Shown piece after piece: positions 1 to 7,383 of a DNA stretch of 20,736 nt (its first letter is position 1; every line of letters begins with the position of its first letter). The position numbers and the translations under genes are program-made. The stretch is from assembly GCA_029239935.1 (NCBI GenBank), contig JARBTY010000033.1, forward strand, positions 1-20,736, written 5' to 3'. Source of the stretch: Clostridia bacterium (GTDB lineage Bacteria > Bacillota_A > Clostridia > Lachnospirales > Cellulosilyticaceae). Under the pieces are notes generated by a model that searched no databases, was not told the DNA's origin, and saw only the letters and a list, made by a program, of their open reading frames with translations.

Positions 1-506
1 TCGTCTAATATCAGTAATTTAACATTTTTAGCTAAAGCTTTTGCAATTTCTACTAACTGCTGTTTACCAACTCCAATGTCTTTAATCAGCGTATAGGAAG
101 ATTCCATAAGCCCTACTGTTTTAAGAAGGTCATCTGCCTTTTTATAAGTTTTGCTCCAATCAATAGCATGTCTTTCACCTTGTTCATTACCCAAAAATAT
201 ATTTTCTCCAATAGTCATATAAGGGACTAAAGCAAGTTCCTGATGGATAATAACAATACCTTCAGCCTCACTGTCCTTTATTTCTTTGAACTTACATAAC
301 TGTCCTTGATATAAAATTTCACCTTCATAGGTTTCATAAGGATAAATGCCACTTAATACATTCATAAGCGTCGATTTCCCTGCACCATTTTCACCTACTA
401 ATGCATGAATCTCCCCTTGTTCTACTTTAAGATTGACATTGTCAAGGGCTTTAACTCCCGTAAAACTCTTTGTAATATTTTTCATTTCCAGCAATGTATC
501 TGCCAA
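1..506 (-). CDS. mmsA: Multiple-monosaccharide ABC transporter ATP-binding protein (MmsA/GguA/XylG type), truncated by the window edge
   Basis: This is the N-terminal 168 codons of an ABC ATPase that would energise monosaccharide import at the inner face of the membrane. The Walker A motif GENGAGKST is visible, followed by the Q-loop region ([21 protein letters not shown]) and the signature region in the degenerate form typical of sugar ATPases ([14 protein letters not shown]). The window ends inside Walker B (LLILDE). Proteins of this family normally have two fused ATPase domains of about 500 residues, so roughly two thirds lies outside. The start is read as TTG at 506, six bases after AAGGAGGG; an earlier TTG at 512 abuts that site with no spacing, and an ATG at 485 has no site of its own. 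It lies downstream of the ChvE-like gene, separated by about 100 bases that contain a stem-loop. The permease gene is expected beyond the window. Confidence 0.93.
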   Translation of the reverse strand, partial: MADTLLEMKNITKSFTGVKALDNVNLKVEQGEIHALVGENGAGKSTLMNVLSGIYPYETYEGEILYQGQLCKFKEIKDSEAEGIVIIHQELALVPYMTIGENIFLGNEQGERHAIDWSKTYKKADDLLKTVGLMESSYTLIKDIGVGKQQLVEIAKALAKNVKLLILD

Positions 507-535
507 GTTCAACCCTCCTTAAATAGATAATATAT

Positions 536-572
536 AGCAAGGGGGCAATGTTAATAACATAGCCCTCCTGCT
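536..572 (-). promoter_or_regulatory. Intercistronic stem-loop between the binding-protein and ATPase genes
   Basis: Bases 536-553 and 555-572 form an imperfect 18-pair inverted repeat with two mismatches and one G-T pair. The innermost pairs must open to form a loop. In the minus-strand transcript no U-run follows, so it does not look like an intrinsic terminator. Stem-loops at this place often protect the abundant binding-protein mRNA from 3' decay or lower expression of the downstream transporter genes; that role is inferred here. Confidence 0.6.
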
Positions 573-608
573 TAACTATTAAAATGATTAGCTTTTATTT
601 AATCTCTC

Positions 609-1751
609 TTATTTTAATTGGTCTTCTGTATAGTAACCAGAATCAATTAACAATTCTTTGTAATTGCTTTTATCCGCAAATACTGGTTCACAAAGGAAAG
701 TAGGCACGATACCTTTTCCATTATCATAAGTTTTTGTATCATTTACAGGTACTTCTGCATTTGTCATGATTGCATCTACCATTTCAACAACTTTTGCTGC
801 TAAAGTACGTGTATCTTTGAAGATTGACATGGATTGTTTGCCTGCTAAAATGTTTTTCGTAGCAGTGATATCACAATCTTGACCTGTAAGTATTGGGAAT
901 GTATCTCCTTGGTAAGAAGATTGAAGTGCATTACTAATACCAATTGCACATGAGTCATTAGAAGAAAGAACAACATCAAGTTTAGTACCGTTAGCATAGT
1001 TAGCTGTAATAAGGTTTTCCATACGTTTTTGAGCTTCTTCTGTAGACCAGTTAAGTGTTGCTACTTCTTCAAATTTCTTTTGTCCAGAAACAACTACTAA
1101 TTTGCCTGATTCAATATATGGATTAAGAACATCCATTGCTCCGCCAAAGAAGAAACGTGCATTATTATCATCTGGTGAACCTGTGAAAAGTTCGATATTA
1201 AATGGACCTGCTGCATTTTTCAAATCTAAAGCATCTACAATGTAATTACCTTGGATTGTTCCAACCATGTAATTATCAAAGGTTGCATAGTATGAAACAG
1301 CATCTGAATCCATGATAAGACGGTCATAAGCAATAACAGGAATATTAGATTCTTTAGCTTTTGCAAGTACAGTACCTAATGATCCACCATCAATTGATGC
1401 AATAACGAGAGCAGTACAACCATTAGTAATCATATTTTCAACCTGAGATACTTGTGTAGATATATCATTATTTGCATATTGTAAATCTACTGTATAACCT
1501 GCCGCTTCTAATTGTGCTTTCATGTTAGATCCATCTTGATTCCAACGTTGTAAGTCTTTCGTTGGCATAGCCACTCCAATTTTCCCACCTGCCGCTGGTG
1601 CCTCTGGTGCCGCTTCTGCTTCTTTAGTTGTTTCTGCTGGTGCTGCTGGTTGGCTTTCTGTTGGTTTTCCTGCATTGCCAGCACAACCTGTTAACATCGC
1701 TACAGCCATTACACCAGCTAATAATACACTTATTAGTTTCTTTTTCATCAT
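609..1751 (-). CDS. chvE: ChvE-like multiple-monosaccharide ABC transporter substrate-binding lipoprotein
   Basis: This is an extracellular sugar-binding lipoprotein of 380 residues that delivers monosaccharides (in this family glucose, galactose, xylose, arabinose and others) to the MmsA/MmsB importer. The N-terminus is a lipoprotein signal: lysines, a hydrophobic run, then LTGC with the lipidated cysteine at 23. An Ala/Glu/Pro-rich linker (about 28-55) follows. The periplasmic-binding fold then carries segments I recognise from ChvE: GVAMPTKDLQRW, VIAYDRLI, YYATFDNYMVG, FNIELFTGSPDDNNA, GQDCD and the end GYYTEDQLK. Two ATG codons (1751 and 1748) lie 5 and 8 bases from AAGGGGG, so either may be the start. 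A hairpin separates it from the ATPase gene downstream, and the terminator of the sensor operon lies upstream. It therefore probably has its own promoter, the likely target of the regulator at 2955-4562. That last point is inference. Confidence 0.95.
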   Translation of the reverse strand: MMKKKLISVLLAGVMAVAMLTGCAGNAGKPTESQPAAPAETTKEAEAAPEAPAAGGKIGVAMPTKDLQRWNQDGSNMKAQLEAAGYTVDLQYANNDISTQVSQVENMITNGCTALVIASIDGGSLGTVLAKAKESNIPVIAYDRLIMDSDAVSYYATFDNYMVGTIQGNYIVDALDLKNAAGPFNIELFTGSPDDNNARFFFGGAMDVLNPYIESGKLVVVSGQKKFEEVATLNWSTEEAQKRMENLITANYANGTKLDVVLSSNDSCAIGISNALQSSYQGDTFPILTGQDCDITATKNILAGKQSMSIFKDTRTLAAKVVEMVDAIMTNAEVPVNDTKTYDNGKGIVPTFLCEPVFADKSNYKELLIDSGYYTEDQLK

Positions 1752-1789
1752 ATAATCCCCCTTAAATTTAATTAATACTTTCTATGCCC

Positions 1790-1806
1790 TTACTATACCA
1801 TAGTAA
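1790..1806. promoter_or_regulatory. Perfect 7-bp dyad upstream of chvE, overlapping a possible -10 element
   Basis: The sequence TTACTAT-ACC-ATAGTAA is a perfect inverted repeat with a 3-base centre, about 40 bases before the chvE start. On the minus strand it contains TATAGT, a fair -10 hexamer, although I see no good -35 at the right distance. It may be an operator at the chvE promoter. The region is AT-rich, so chance is a real possibility. Confidence 0.25.
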
Positions 1807-1884
1807 AATAGGATTTTATTTTTGATTTACTTCATATTTTTGCCGTACTATATTTCTTTTTATGCTCATGTAGCATTATTTTAT

Positions 1885-1918
1885 ATAAAAAACAAAGTCC
1901 GGACAATTTTATCCAGAC
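1885..1918 (-). terminator. Rho-independent terminator after the sensor operon
   Basis: On the minus strand, GTCTGGA (1918-1912) pairs with TCCGGAC (1903-1897) through seven pairs including one G-U. A U-rich tail follows (TTTGTTTTTT, to about 1887). It lies 13 bases after the stop codon of the XylF-like gene. It separates the sensor operon from chvE, so the transporter is a distinct transcription unit. Confidence 0.8.
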
Positions 1919-1930
1919 AATTAATTTAAT

Positions 1931-2971
1931 TTATTGGTTATTATATACATTTAGGTAGACATCTTCTTTGAGATGAAACCCTTCTTCAATAATTGCTTTA
2001 TCCATATTTTTTTTCGTAACAGGTATTGGCTCTAGTTTTTCATAGGGCACCTCAAATGCTCCATCAAAAAATTTATCAAACACATCAATTAATTCTCCAT
2101 TCGCAAGATTAACAGCATATTCCGCTGCCTTTCTGGCCAACTCATCTACTGGCTTATAAACTGTCATGTTTTGTGTACCCTCCACAATTCTTTGACACGC
2201 TTCAACATCGGCATCTTGTCCTACTACACTTACAGCCCCTGCCAGTCTCCTTTCAGCCAATGCCCTTATAGCCTGTCCTGCAAAACTATCATTGCCACAC
2301 ATAATACCATCTATTGTATACGCTGATCTAAGTTTTTCATTGGTTAAAGCGAATGCTTTTTCTGGAACCCATTGCTCAACATAAACTTTATCAATTATAT
2401 TTAATTTGCTTTTATTTACAACCTCTTCAAATCTCTCTGTAACCTGTAGTACATTGTTATCCGTTAAAGGTCCACATATCATTAAAACATTGCCATTTTT
2501 AGGTACACTTTCTATGAGGTTCTTTGCCATTAATTCTCCTACCTTTTTATTGTCAAAAGAAATATATAAGTCTACATTGGCATTTGTCACGATGCGGTCA
2601 TAGGCAATCACTTTAATACCGACTCTTTTGGCCTTTTTTACGACATTAGTAAGAGCATCTGAAGCAATAGGAATTATTGTAATAACATCCATTTTTGCAT
2701 CAATTAAATATTCTATTTGAGCAATTTGTTGATCAATATCCCCGTTTGCATCCTGCACATTGACTTCTGCTCCAAGCTCTTGAGCTTTTGAAATAAAGAT
2801 ATCCTTTTCTCTTTGCCACCTTTCCAATAAAAATGAATCAACAGATAAACCAATTCTTATCTTAGTATTTTTTGTTTCTTCAGATTGTGTCTTATGATAC
2901 GCAGTAGAACAGCCAACACTTCCTAGTAAACAAACGCAAATGAGAATTAAAATATCATTTCTTCTTTTCAT
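1931..2971 (-). CDS. XylF-like D-xylose-binding lipoprotein, probably a sensory subunit
   Basis: This 346-residue lipoprotein has a hydrophobic leader ending in GSVGC (lipidated Cys21, a non-canonical lipobox with Ser at -3). The rest matches what I know of E. coli XylF closely: ERWQREKDIF, IKVIAYDR, LYISFDNKKVGEL, a DNN segment, QWVPE, CGNDS, VVGQDADV and GTQNMTVYKP. The conserved ligand contacts of XylF (Arg/Trp near the N-terminus, AspArg, DNN, Trp, Asn-Asp, GQD, Lys) appear retained, so D-xylose is the likely ligand. Its ribosome site and start lie inside the end of the regulator gene (17-base overlap), which means translational coupling to the two-component system rather than to a permease. 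A terminator follows directly. By analogy with XylFII of Clostridium beijerinckii, I infer it presents xylose to the kinase encoded at 4597-6099. Confidence 0.88.
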   Translation of the reverse strand: MKRRNDILILICVCLLGSVGCSTAYHKTQSEETKNTKIRIGLSVDSFLLERWQREKDIFISKAQELGAEVNVQDANGDIDQQIAQIEYLIDAKMDVITIIPIASDALTNVVKKAKRVGIKVIAYDRIVTNANVDLYISFDNKKVGELMAKNLIESVPKNGNVLMICGPLTDNNVLQVTERFEEVVNKSKLNIIDKVYVEQWVPEKAFALTNEKLRSAYTIDGIMCGNDSFAGQAIRALAERRLAGAVSVVGQDADVEACQRIVEGTQNMTVYKPVDELARKAAEYAVNLANGELIDVFDKFFDGAFEVPYEKLEPIPVTKKNMDKAIIEEGFHLKEDVYLNVYNNQ

Positions 2972-4562
2972 ATACTATTCCCTCCTTAAACTCTGTTGGT
3001 GTGATTCCTACACACTTTTTAAAAATTCGGCTGAAATAATTAGAATCCCTATATCCTACGTCTACAGCAATTTCTTTAATGCTCAGTTCACTTTGTAATA
3101 GATGCTTGGCAGCCTCAATACGAATTCGGGTTAAATAATCAATAAAGTTTTCTCCCACTACATCTTTAAAAAGCTTACTGAAGTAATAAAGACTGATATC
3201 CACCTGACGAGACACATCTTCTAAAGAAATATCCTTTTGATAATGCTTTTTAATGTACTCTTGGGCTTTTTTAATAGAGTTATTGGAATGCTCCCCTTTC
3301 TTAGTCATAACATTGATACATGCTTCAGAGATCTTTTCTGTAAACCATCTTCTAAGCTCTTCATAATTTTGTATCCCTACAATAGTATTTAAATAACCCT
3401 TTCGATTGGTAAATTGATACGTCATCCCTCCACTTAAATAAGCTTTTCTTTCCCCATATAAAACAAGCTCAAGTACTTTCAATTTGATATCCATTTCACA
3501 TTCTGGATAATTTTGTATCATCCATTCAAAATATTTTTCCGCCTCTTCCTTTGCCTCTGATAATTTACCTAAACTAACCTCTTTAAATAACGCTTGTTCT
3601 GTTTCAATCGGATAATTTTTCTCATAAATACACCCCAATGGTAAATCTTTAAAGTGTACCACTGTGCCACTTGAATTTTTCATAGCATTTACAGCTTCTC
3701 TATAAGACTCTACTAACTTATTTCGGCTCTTTACATTCCCTATTCCTAGGCGGAACTCCACATCTATTTTTTGTCTAAGCTTATTAATCATTTGACTGGC
3801 TTTTTCTATAACTTTCATGCGTTCGCCATAGTCCATCTGAGGCTGATTGTACGGAATAAAAATAATGGTTTTGTTAGTCATATTAGCTCCTACCACCCCT
3901 AGAACATATTCCTTCACAATTTCTCTTAGGTTATATGAAAAAGAGTGTGCTCTAATACTGGCTCCTATCGTATTACTTAAATCCGTTCCTTCAACAGCAT
4001 CTCCATATTCAAGTACCATCATATAACCATACTCTTCTTTAATACCTAGGAGTTCATTGTATTTAATCATGTCCTCTGGACACTCCTCCTGAAAAAGAAT
4101 GGCATAGATAAGACCAGCTTCTATACTTGGCACAACGATTTCCAGCTTTTCTTTTATCCGCAAATCATGACTTCTTCTTTCTTTTTGTGTATCAATGATT
4201 TGTATAGCCTTTTTAATAACCTCAACAATAACTTTTTGATTAACTGGCTTGTTTAAGTACTCCAATACCCCTAAGTGAACAGCTTCTTTTGCATAGTCAA
4301 ACTTATCATATGCTGATAGCACAATAAAAACAGTTGATGGATGAACTCGTTTAATCTCTTTCATTGCTTCAATACCATTAATTCCTGGCATCTGAATATC
4401 CATAAAAGCAATATCGGGACTAAATCTTTCCGCCAGTTCAATGACCCCACGCCCTGTTTTAGCAAACTCTATGATACACGCTCCTTCAAAATTTTTTTCT
4501 ATAATAAATTTTAAAGAATCAATAACAATCCCTTCATCATCAGCTAACATGATTTTGTACAT
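2955..4562 (-). CDS. YesN-type response regulator, receiver plus AraC-family DNA-binding domain
   Basis: This 535-residue cytoplasmic transcription factor starts with a receiver domain (about 3-120). It has the acidic pair Asp8-Asp9, phosphoacceptor Asp55 in FMDIQMPG and the conserved Lys105 in NKP. A long middle region (about 130-420) lacks motifs I recognise, as is usual for long YesN proteins. The C-terminal 100 residues form a two-helix-turn-helix AraC domain: KDISLEDVSRQVDISLYYFSKLFK, then IKEIAVDVGYRDSNYFSRIFKK and GITPTEF. The kinase gene ends 34 bases upstream and the XylF-like gene overlaps its end, so all three are co-transcribed. It is probably phosphorylated by that kinase and activates the ChvE-type transporter genes next door; the target is inferred from position. 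The quoted helix-turn-helix segments lie at about residues 440-465 and 490-520. Confidence 0.93.
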   Translation of the reverse strand: MYKIMLADDEGIVIDSLKFIIEKNFEGACIIEFAKTGRGVIELAERFSPDIAFMDIQMPGINGIEAMKEIKRVHPSTVFIVLSAYDKFDYAKEAVHLGVLEYLNKPVNQKVIVEVIKKAIQIIDTQKERRSHDLRIKEKLEIVVPSIEAGLIYAILFQEECPEDMIKYNELLGIKEEYGYMMVLEYGDAVEGTDLSNTIGASIRAHSFSYNLREIVKEYVLGVVGANMTNKTIIFIPYNQPQMDYGERMKVIEKASQMINKLRQKIDVEFRLGIGNVKSRNKLVESYREAVNAMKNSSGTVVHFKDLPLGCIYEKNYPIETEQALFKEVSLGKLSEAKEEAEKYFEWMIQNYPECEMDIKLKVLELVLYGERKAYLSGGMTYQFTNRKGYLNTIVGIQNYEELRRWFTEKISEACINVMTKKGEHSNNSIKKAQEYIKKHYQKDISLEDVSRQVDISLYYFSKLFKDVVGENFIDYLTRIRIEAAKHLLQSELSIKEIAVDVGYRDSNYFSRIFKKCVGITPTEFKEGIVYEKKK

Positions 4563-4596
4563 ACCCTATAACCCCTTTTCCTAATTTTTTGCTCTT

Positions 4597-6099
4597 TCAC
4601 TCATTACTTACATTAGGAATATGAATAATAACCTCTGTCCCTTTATTTTTACCGTTACTTATAATTTGTATGATATCTTCTGAATTATAGTAAAGCCTTA
4701 ATCTTTTAATGACATTACCAAGCCCTATACCATTAGAGTTTTTAGATAAATCTGGTTCTATAACTTCACCTTTCATAATATTTTCAATCTTATTTCGTTC
4801 GATTCCAACCCCATTGTCTTGAATACTGATATAAATAGATTCTTTTTCCTTATATACTTTTAGTTTAACAATTCCCTTTCCCTCAGCATCTCTAATGCCA
4901 TAATTGATAGCATTTTCTACGATTGGCTGTAAAATCATACTAGGTACATACACTTTTAGGAGGTCTTCATCTATTGTTTTTTCATAGTTAATTTCTCCTG
5001 AAAAACGCACATTTAAAATATAAATATAGTTATCTACAAGCTTTATTTCTTCTTCTAAAGTTGCATCTTCATTTATCTTTTTAATATTATACCGAAAAAA
5101 ATCAGCCATATTTTCAATAAATAAACAAGTTCTATCAGCCTCTTCCATCATCGCTAACTGTGCCCCAGCATTTAGCGTATTAAATAAGAAATGCGGATTA
5201 ATCTGGGTCTGTAAATATTTTAGTTGAGCATCCTTTAGATGTCCAGCCATAACAAGCTCTTTTTCCTTCATCATGTTTTCTGTTTCTAAATTAACCTTGA
5301 TTTTATCAATATACTCTTGAATACTTAAAATCATTCGCCCAAAGGCTTTGGATACAACCCCCACTTCATCTAGAGCCCTTACTTCAACCAAACTGACTTC
5401 AAAATTTCCTTTTGCTATCTCATTGGCATTTTTAGCCAATTGAATGAGAGGATTAGTAATACTATGGGTGAGTATATAAACAAGAAAAACATTTAATATG
5501 ATGGTAATAATCAAAATAACTAGCGCAACGGTCTCTAAGTAGTTCAAAGACGTTAAAAGTATTTTATAATTATCGGAGTTATACTTGAATTGTTCATTAT
5601 TTAAGCTATTAATGTATGTATTGATATATGAAAATGAATTTGAAGCATCCTCATAACTTTTTCGATATTTTTCCACATTTCGTCCACGTTTAGCCTGCAT
5701 GGTCTCTTGGGTAATAATCAAATAAGCTTCGGACATATTTTTAATATTCTTTTCCATAAGTAATATATGACTATCCGTTATTGTTGTATTGAGATTGTTT
5801 AGCCTTTTGCTATATGCTTGTTCAGAGTAATAATAACCTTGAAGTGCTTCTGAACTTTTGGTATTTAAATAATCCGTCATACTATCTTGAATAGATGTGA
5901 GAGACTCAGATAACTCATTTAAATTAACATTACTTATGTATGCTTCATTAATTTTACCGATCATGGCATTAATATTAATATACATAAAAATATTAACTAT
6001 AAAAACAATAAAACATGTAAACATAAAAACTGCTACAAGTTTAATCCGGATGGTTACAGAATACCATTTATATTTTATAAGATTAATAACCCTATCCAT
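4597..6099 (-). CDS. LytS/YesM-type sensor histidine kinase
   Basis: This 500-residue membrane kinase has transmembrane segments at about 19-41 and 186-210. Between them lies a largely helical, charged extracellular region of about 145 residues, consistent with a helical bundle and with no recognisable small-molecule pocket. A HAMP linker (about 211-265) and a coiled segment follow. The His_kinase domain has phosphoacceptor His303 in QINPHFLFNTLN. The ATPase domain shows QPIVENAINYG (N box), IQDNGVGI (G1) and NGIGLGNV (G2). The start is ATG at 6099, seven bases after GAGGTG. A simple helical sensor with no binding fold of its own suits a kinase that reads ligand through an associated sugar-binding protein, and genes for two of these flank it. 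Its partner is the regulator immediately downstream. Confidence 0.93.
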   Translation of the reverse strand: MDRVINLIKYKWYSVTIRIKLVAVFMFTCFIVFIVNIFMYININAMIGKINEAYISNVNLNELSESLTSIQDSMTDYLNTKSSEALQGYYYSEQAYSKRLNNLNTTITDSHILLMEKNIKNMSEAYLIITQETMQAKRGRNVEKYRKSYEDASNSFSYINTYINSLNNEQFKYNSDNYKILLTSLNYLETVALVILIITIILNVFLVYILTHSITNPLIQLAKNANEIAKGNFEVSLVEVRALDEVGVVSKAFGRMILSIQEYIDKIKVNLETENMMKEKELVMAGHLKDAQLKYLQTQINPHFLFNTLNAGAQLAMMEEADRTCLFIENMADFFRYNIKKINEDATLEEEIKLVDNYIYILNVRFSGEINYEKTIDEDLLKVYVPSMILQPIVENAINYGIRDAEGKGIVKLKVYKEKESIYISIQDNGVGIERNKIENIMKGEVIEPDLSKNSNGIGLGNVIKRLRLYYNSEDIIQIISNGKNKGTEVIIHIPNVSNE

Positions 6100-6146
6100 T
6101 CTTTTTCACCTCAAATCACGGCCTACGGCATAAGCATTACTTAATT

Positions 6147-7175
6147 TTAGTTCTTCAAATAGCTATTGACATTTTCTAAAGCAATGAGTTGTGTATCAAC
6201 TGGCAAATAATCACTAACACGTCCTGTTCTCTTATAGTCATTTAAAGCCTGTACACATAAAACCCCCATTTGCTCTGCATCAATAGCAATCGTTGAATGA
6301 ATAATTTTCTTTTTTATGGCGGTTAAAATATCTTGTGAATTGTAGTAACCAAGTATATCAATCTCTCCCACTTTATTATGGTCTACTACCGCCTGATAAG
6401 CACATTGAGTATCTATACTATTGAGACAAATCATAATATCCGGCAAGTTATCCGTATCCATAATAATATCTCGTATAGCTTCTTCTGAACTAAAGGTGTT
6501 TTCGTTATTAACTGTTATTGTTTGAATATCCACCGGCTTACCTTTAGTCATTTCTTTTTGAATGGTTTCCTTAATCCCTGAATAAATGATATTTTGGTTA
6601 GTGTCTGGCGTACTAGAATTCATAAGTACCAAAATTCTTTTGGTATTCTCATTCCATATTTTTGCCGCCTGCTGCCCATAAATTTTTCCTAGATTATAAT
6701 TATTAATCCCTACAAAACACTGACGCCCACTCTCAGGGTTATCTGTTAGAACTGTGATAACCGTAATATCTTTTCCTACAGCCTCATTAATAAGTTCAGT
6801 AACCTCAGGACTTTCATTCGCTTCTAAAATAATGCCATCTACCTTGCAGTCAATCGCTATTCTTAATAATGTTTCAACATCATAGGTTATAGATAAATTT
6901 TTCCCTATATATTCTACATACGCATTATATTTTTTTGCTTCTATTTTAGCCTCTTCATAAACTGAATTCCAAAAGGGGAGGTCAGTATTGCTTGTAATGA
7001 TTGCATAATGCTTATCATATTCCTGATAATTTATAGAATCTGATATGCCTTCAGCTAAAAGTTTTTCTTTAAAGCGAAAGATACTGAATATAGTTATTAG
7101 AATAATAATGCCTATGCTATAACTTATGATTAAAATAAATTTTTTTTTATGTTTATCAAACGTTTTTATGCTCAT
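6147..7175 (-). CDS. Membrane-anchored sugar-binding protein (Peripla_BP_4/RbsB-like), first gene of the sensor operon
   Basis: This 342-residue protein has a short basic N-terminus, one hydrophobic helix (about 13-33) and no lipobox cysteine, so it is probably an uncleaved, membrane-anchored extracellular domain. Residues about 56-320 read as a type-I periplasmic sugar-binding fold: YAIITSNTDLPFWNSV, the DGIILEANES segment, VITVLTDNP, FVGINNYNLGKIYGQQAA, ILVLMNSS and IMICLNSIDTQ. It is far more diverged from XylF and ChvE than those two are from each other, and I cannot name the ligand. It is followed after 47 bases by the kinase gene and preceded by an extended -10 promoter, making it the promoter-proximal gene of the sensor operon. 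The likely role is a ligand-binding co-receptor for the kinase rather than transport. That role is inference; the fold and anchor are seen in the sequence. Confidence 0.85.
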   Translation of the reverse strand: MSIKTFDKHKKKFILIISYSIGIIILITIFSIFRFKEKLLAEGISDSINYQEYDKHYAIITSNTDLPFWNSVYEEAKIEAKKYNAYVEYIGKNLSITYDVETLLRIAIDCKVDGIILEANESPEVTELINEAVGKDITVITVLTDNPESGRQCFVGINNYNLGKIYGQQAAKIWNENTKRILVLMNSSTPDTNQNIIYSGIKETIQKEMTKGKPVDIQTITVNNENTFSSEEAIRDIIMDTDNLPDIMICLNSIDTQCAYQAVVDHNKVGEIDILGYYNSQDILTAIKKKIIHSTIAIDAEQMGVLCVQALNDYKRTGRVSDYLPVDTQLIALENVNSYLKN

Positions 7176-7254
7176 TCTATAAATCCCCTTAAATTATTTA
7201 TAATATTTGCACAAAATTTCAATTATCTTATTCTGTTTTTTTAGAATTCATCTA

Positions 7255-7263
7255 ATTATATCA
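7255..7263 (-). promoter_or_regulatory. Extended -10 promoter of the sensor operon
   Basis: On the minus strand the bases read TGATATAAT, a consensus -10 hexamer with the upstream TG of an extended -10. It is about 80 bases before the start codon at 7175. No good -35 is seen at 16-18 bases, which extended -10 promoters can tolerate. The 5' leader would contain the TTTGTGCAAA motif (minus-strand reading, around 7206-7215) and ends in an AAGGGGA ribosome site. Confidence 0.6.
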
Positions 7264-7326
7264 TGTGTTTTGTAATTAATCTATAGAAAGGTTTTTTATT
7301 TGATAAAACACAATCGTCTTTGTTTT

Positions 7327-7383
7327 TTAATTAAAAGGATACCTTAAACAGGTTTTTACTGTTTAAGGTATCCTTTTAATTAA
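7327..7383. terminator. Long perfect-stem terminator overlapping the 3' end of the HD-GYP gene
   Basis: Bases 7327-7351 and 7359-7383 are exact reverse complements (25 pairs) around a 7-base loop. The GC-containing core is bordered by AAAA on the left and TTTT on the right, so it reads as a terminator in either direction. The stop codon of the HD-GYP gene (7378-7376) and its last codons lie within one arm. It insulates region B from the sensor operon. Confidence 0.85.

Noticed and set aside
5897..6133. Plus-strand open frame opposite the N-terminus of the LytS-type kinase
   Set aside because: It is antisense to a well-supported transmembrane segment, has no ribosome site and reads as the complement of AT-rich membrane codons.
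7327..7383. Mobile-element terminal repeat or CRISPR-type repeat
   Set aside because: The palindrome is single, closely spaced with a 7-base loop, and positioned at a gene end; this fits a terminator, with no transposase or repeated unit nearby.
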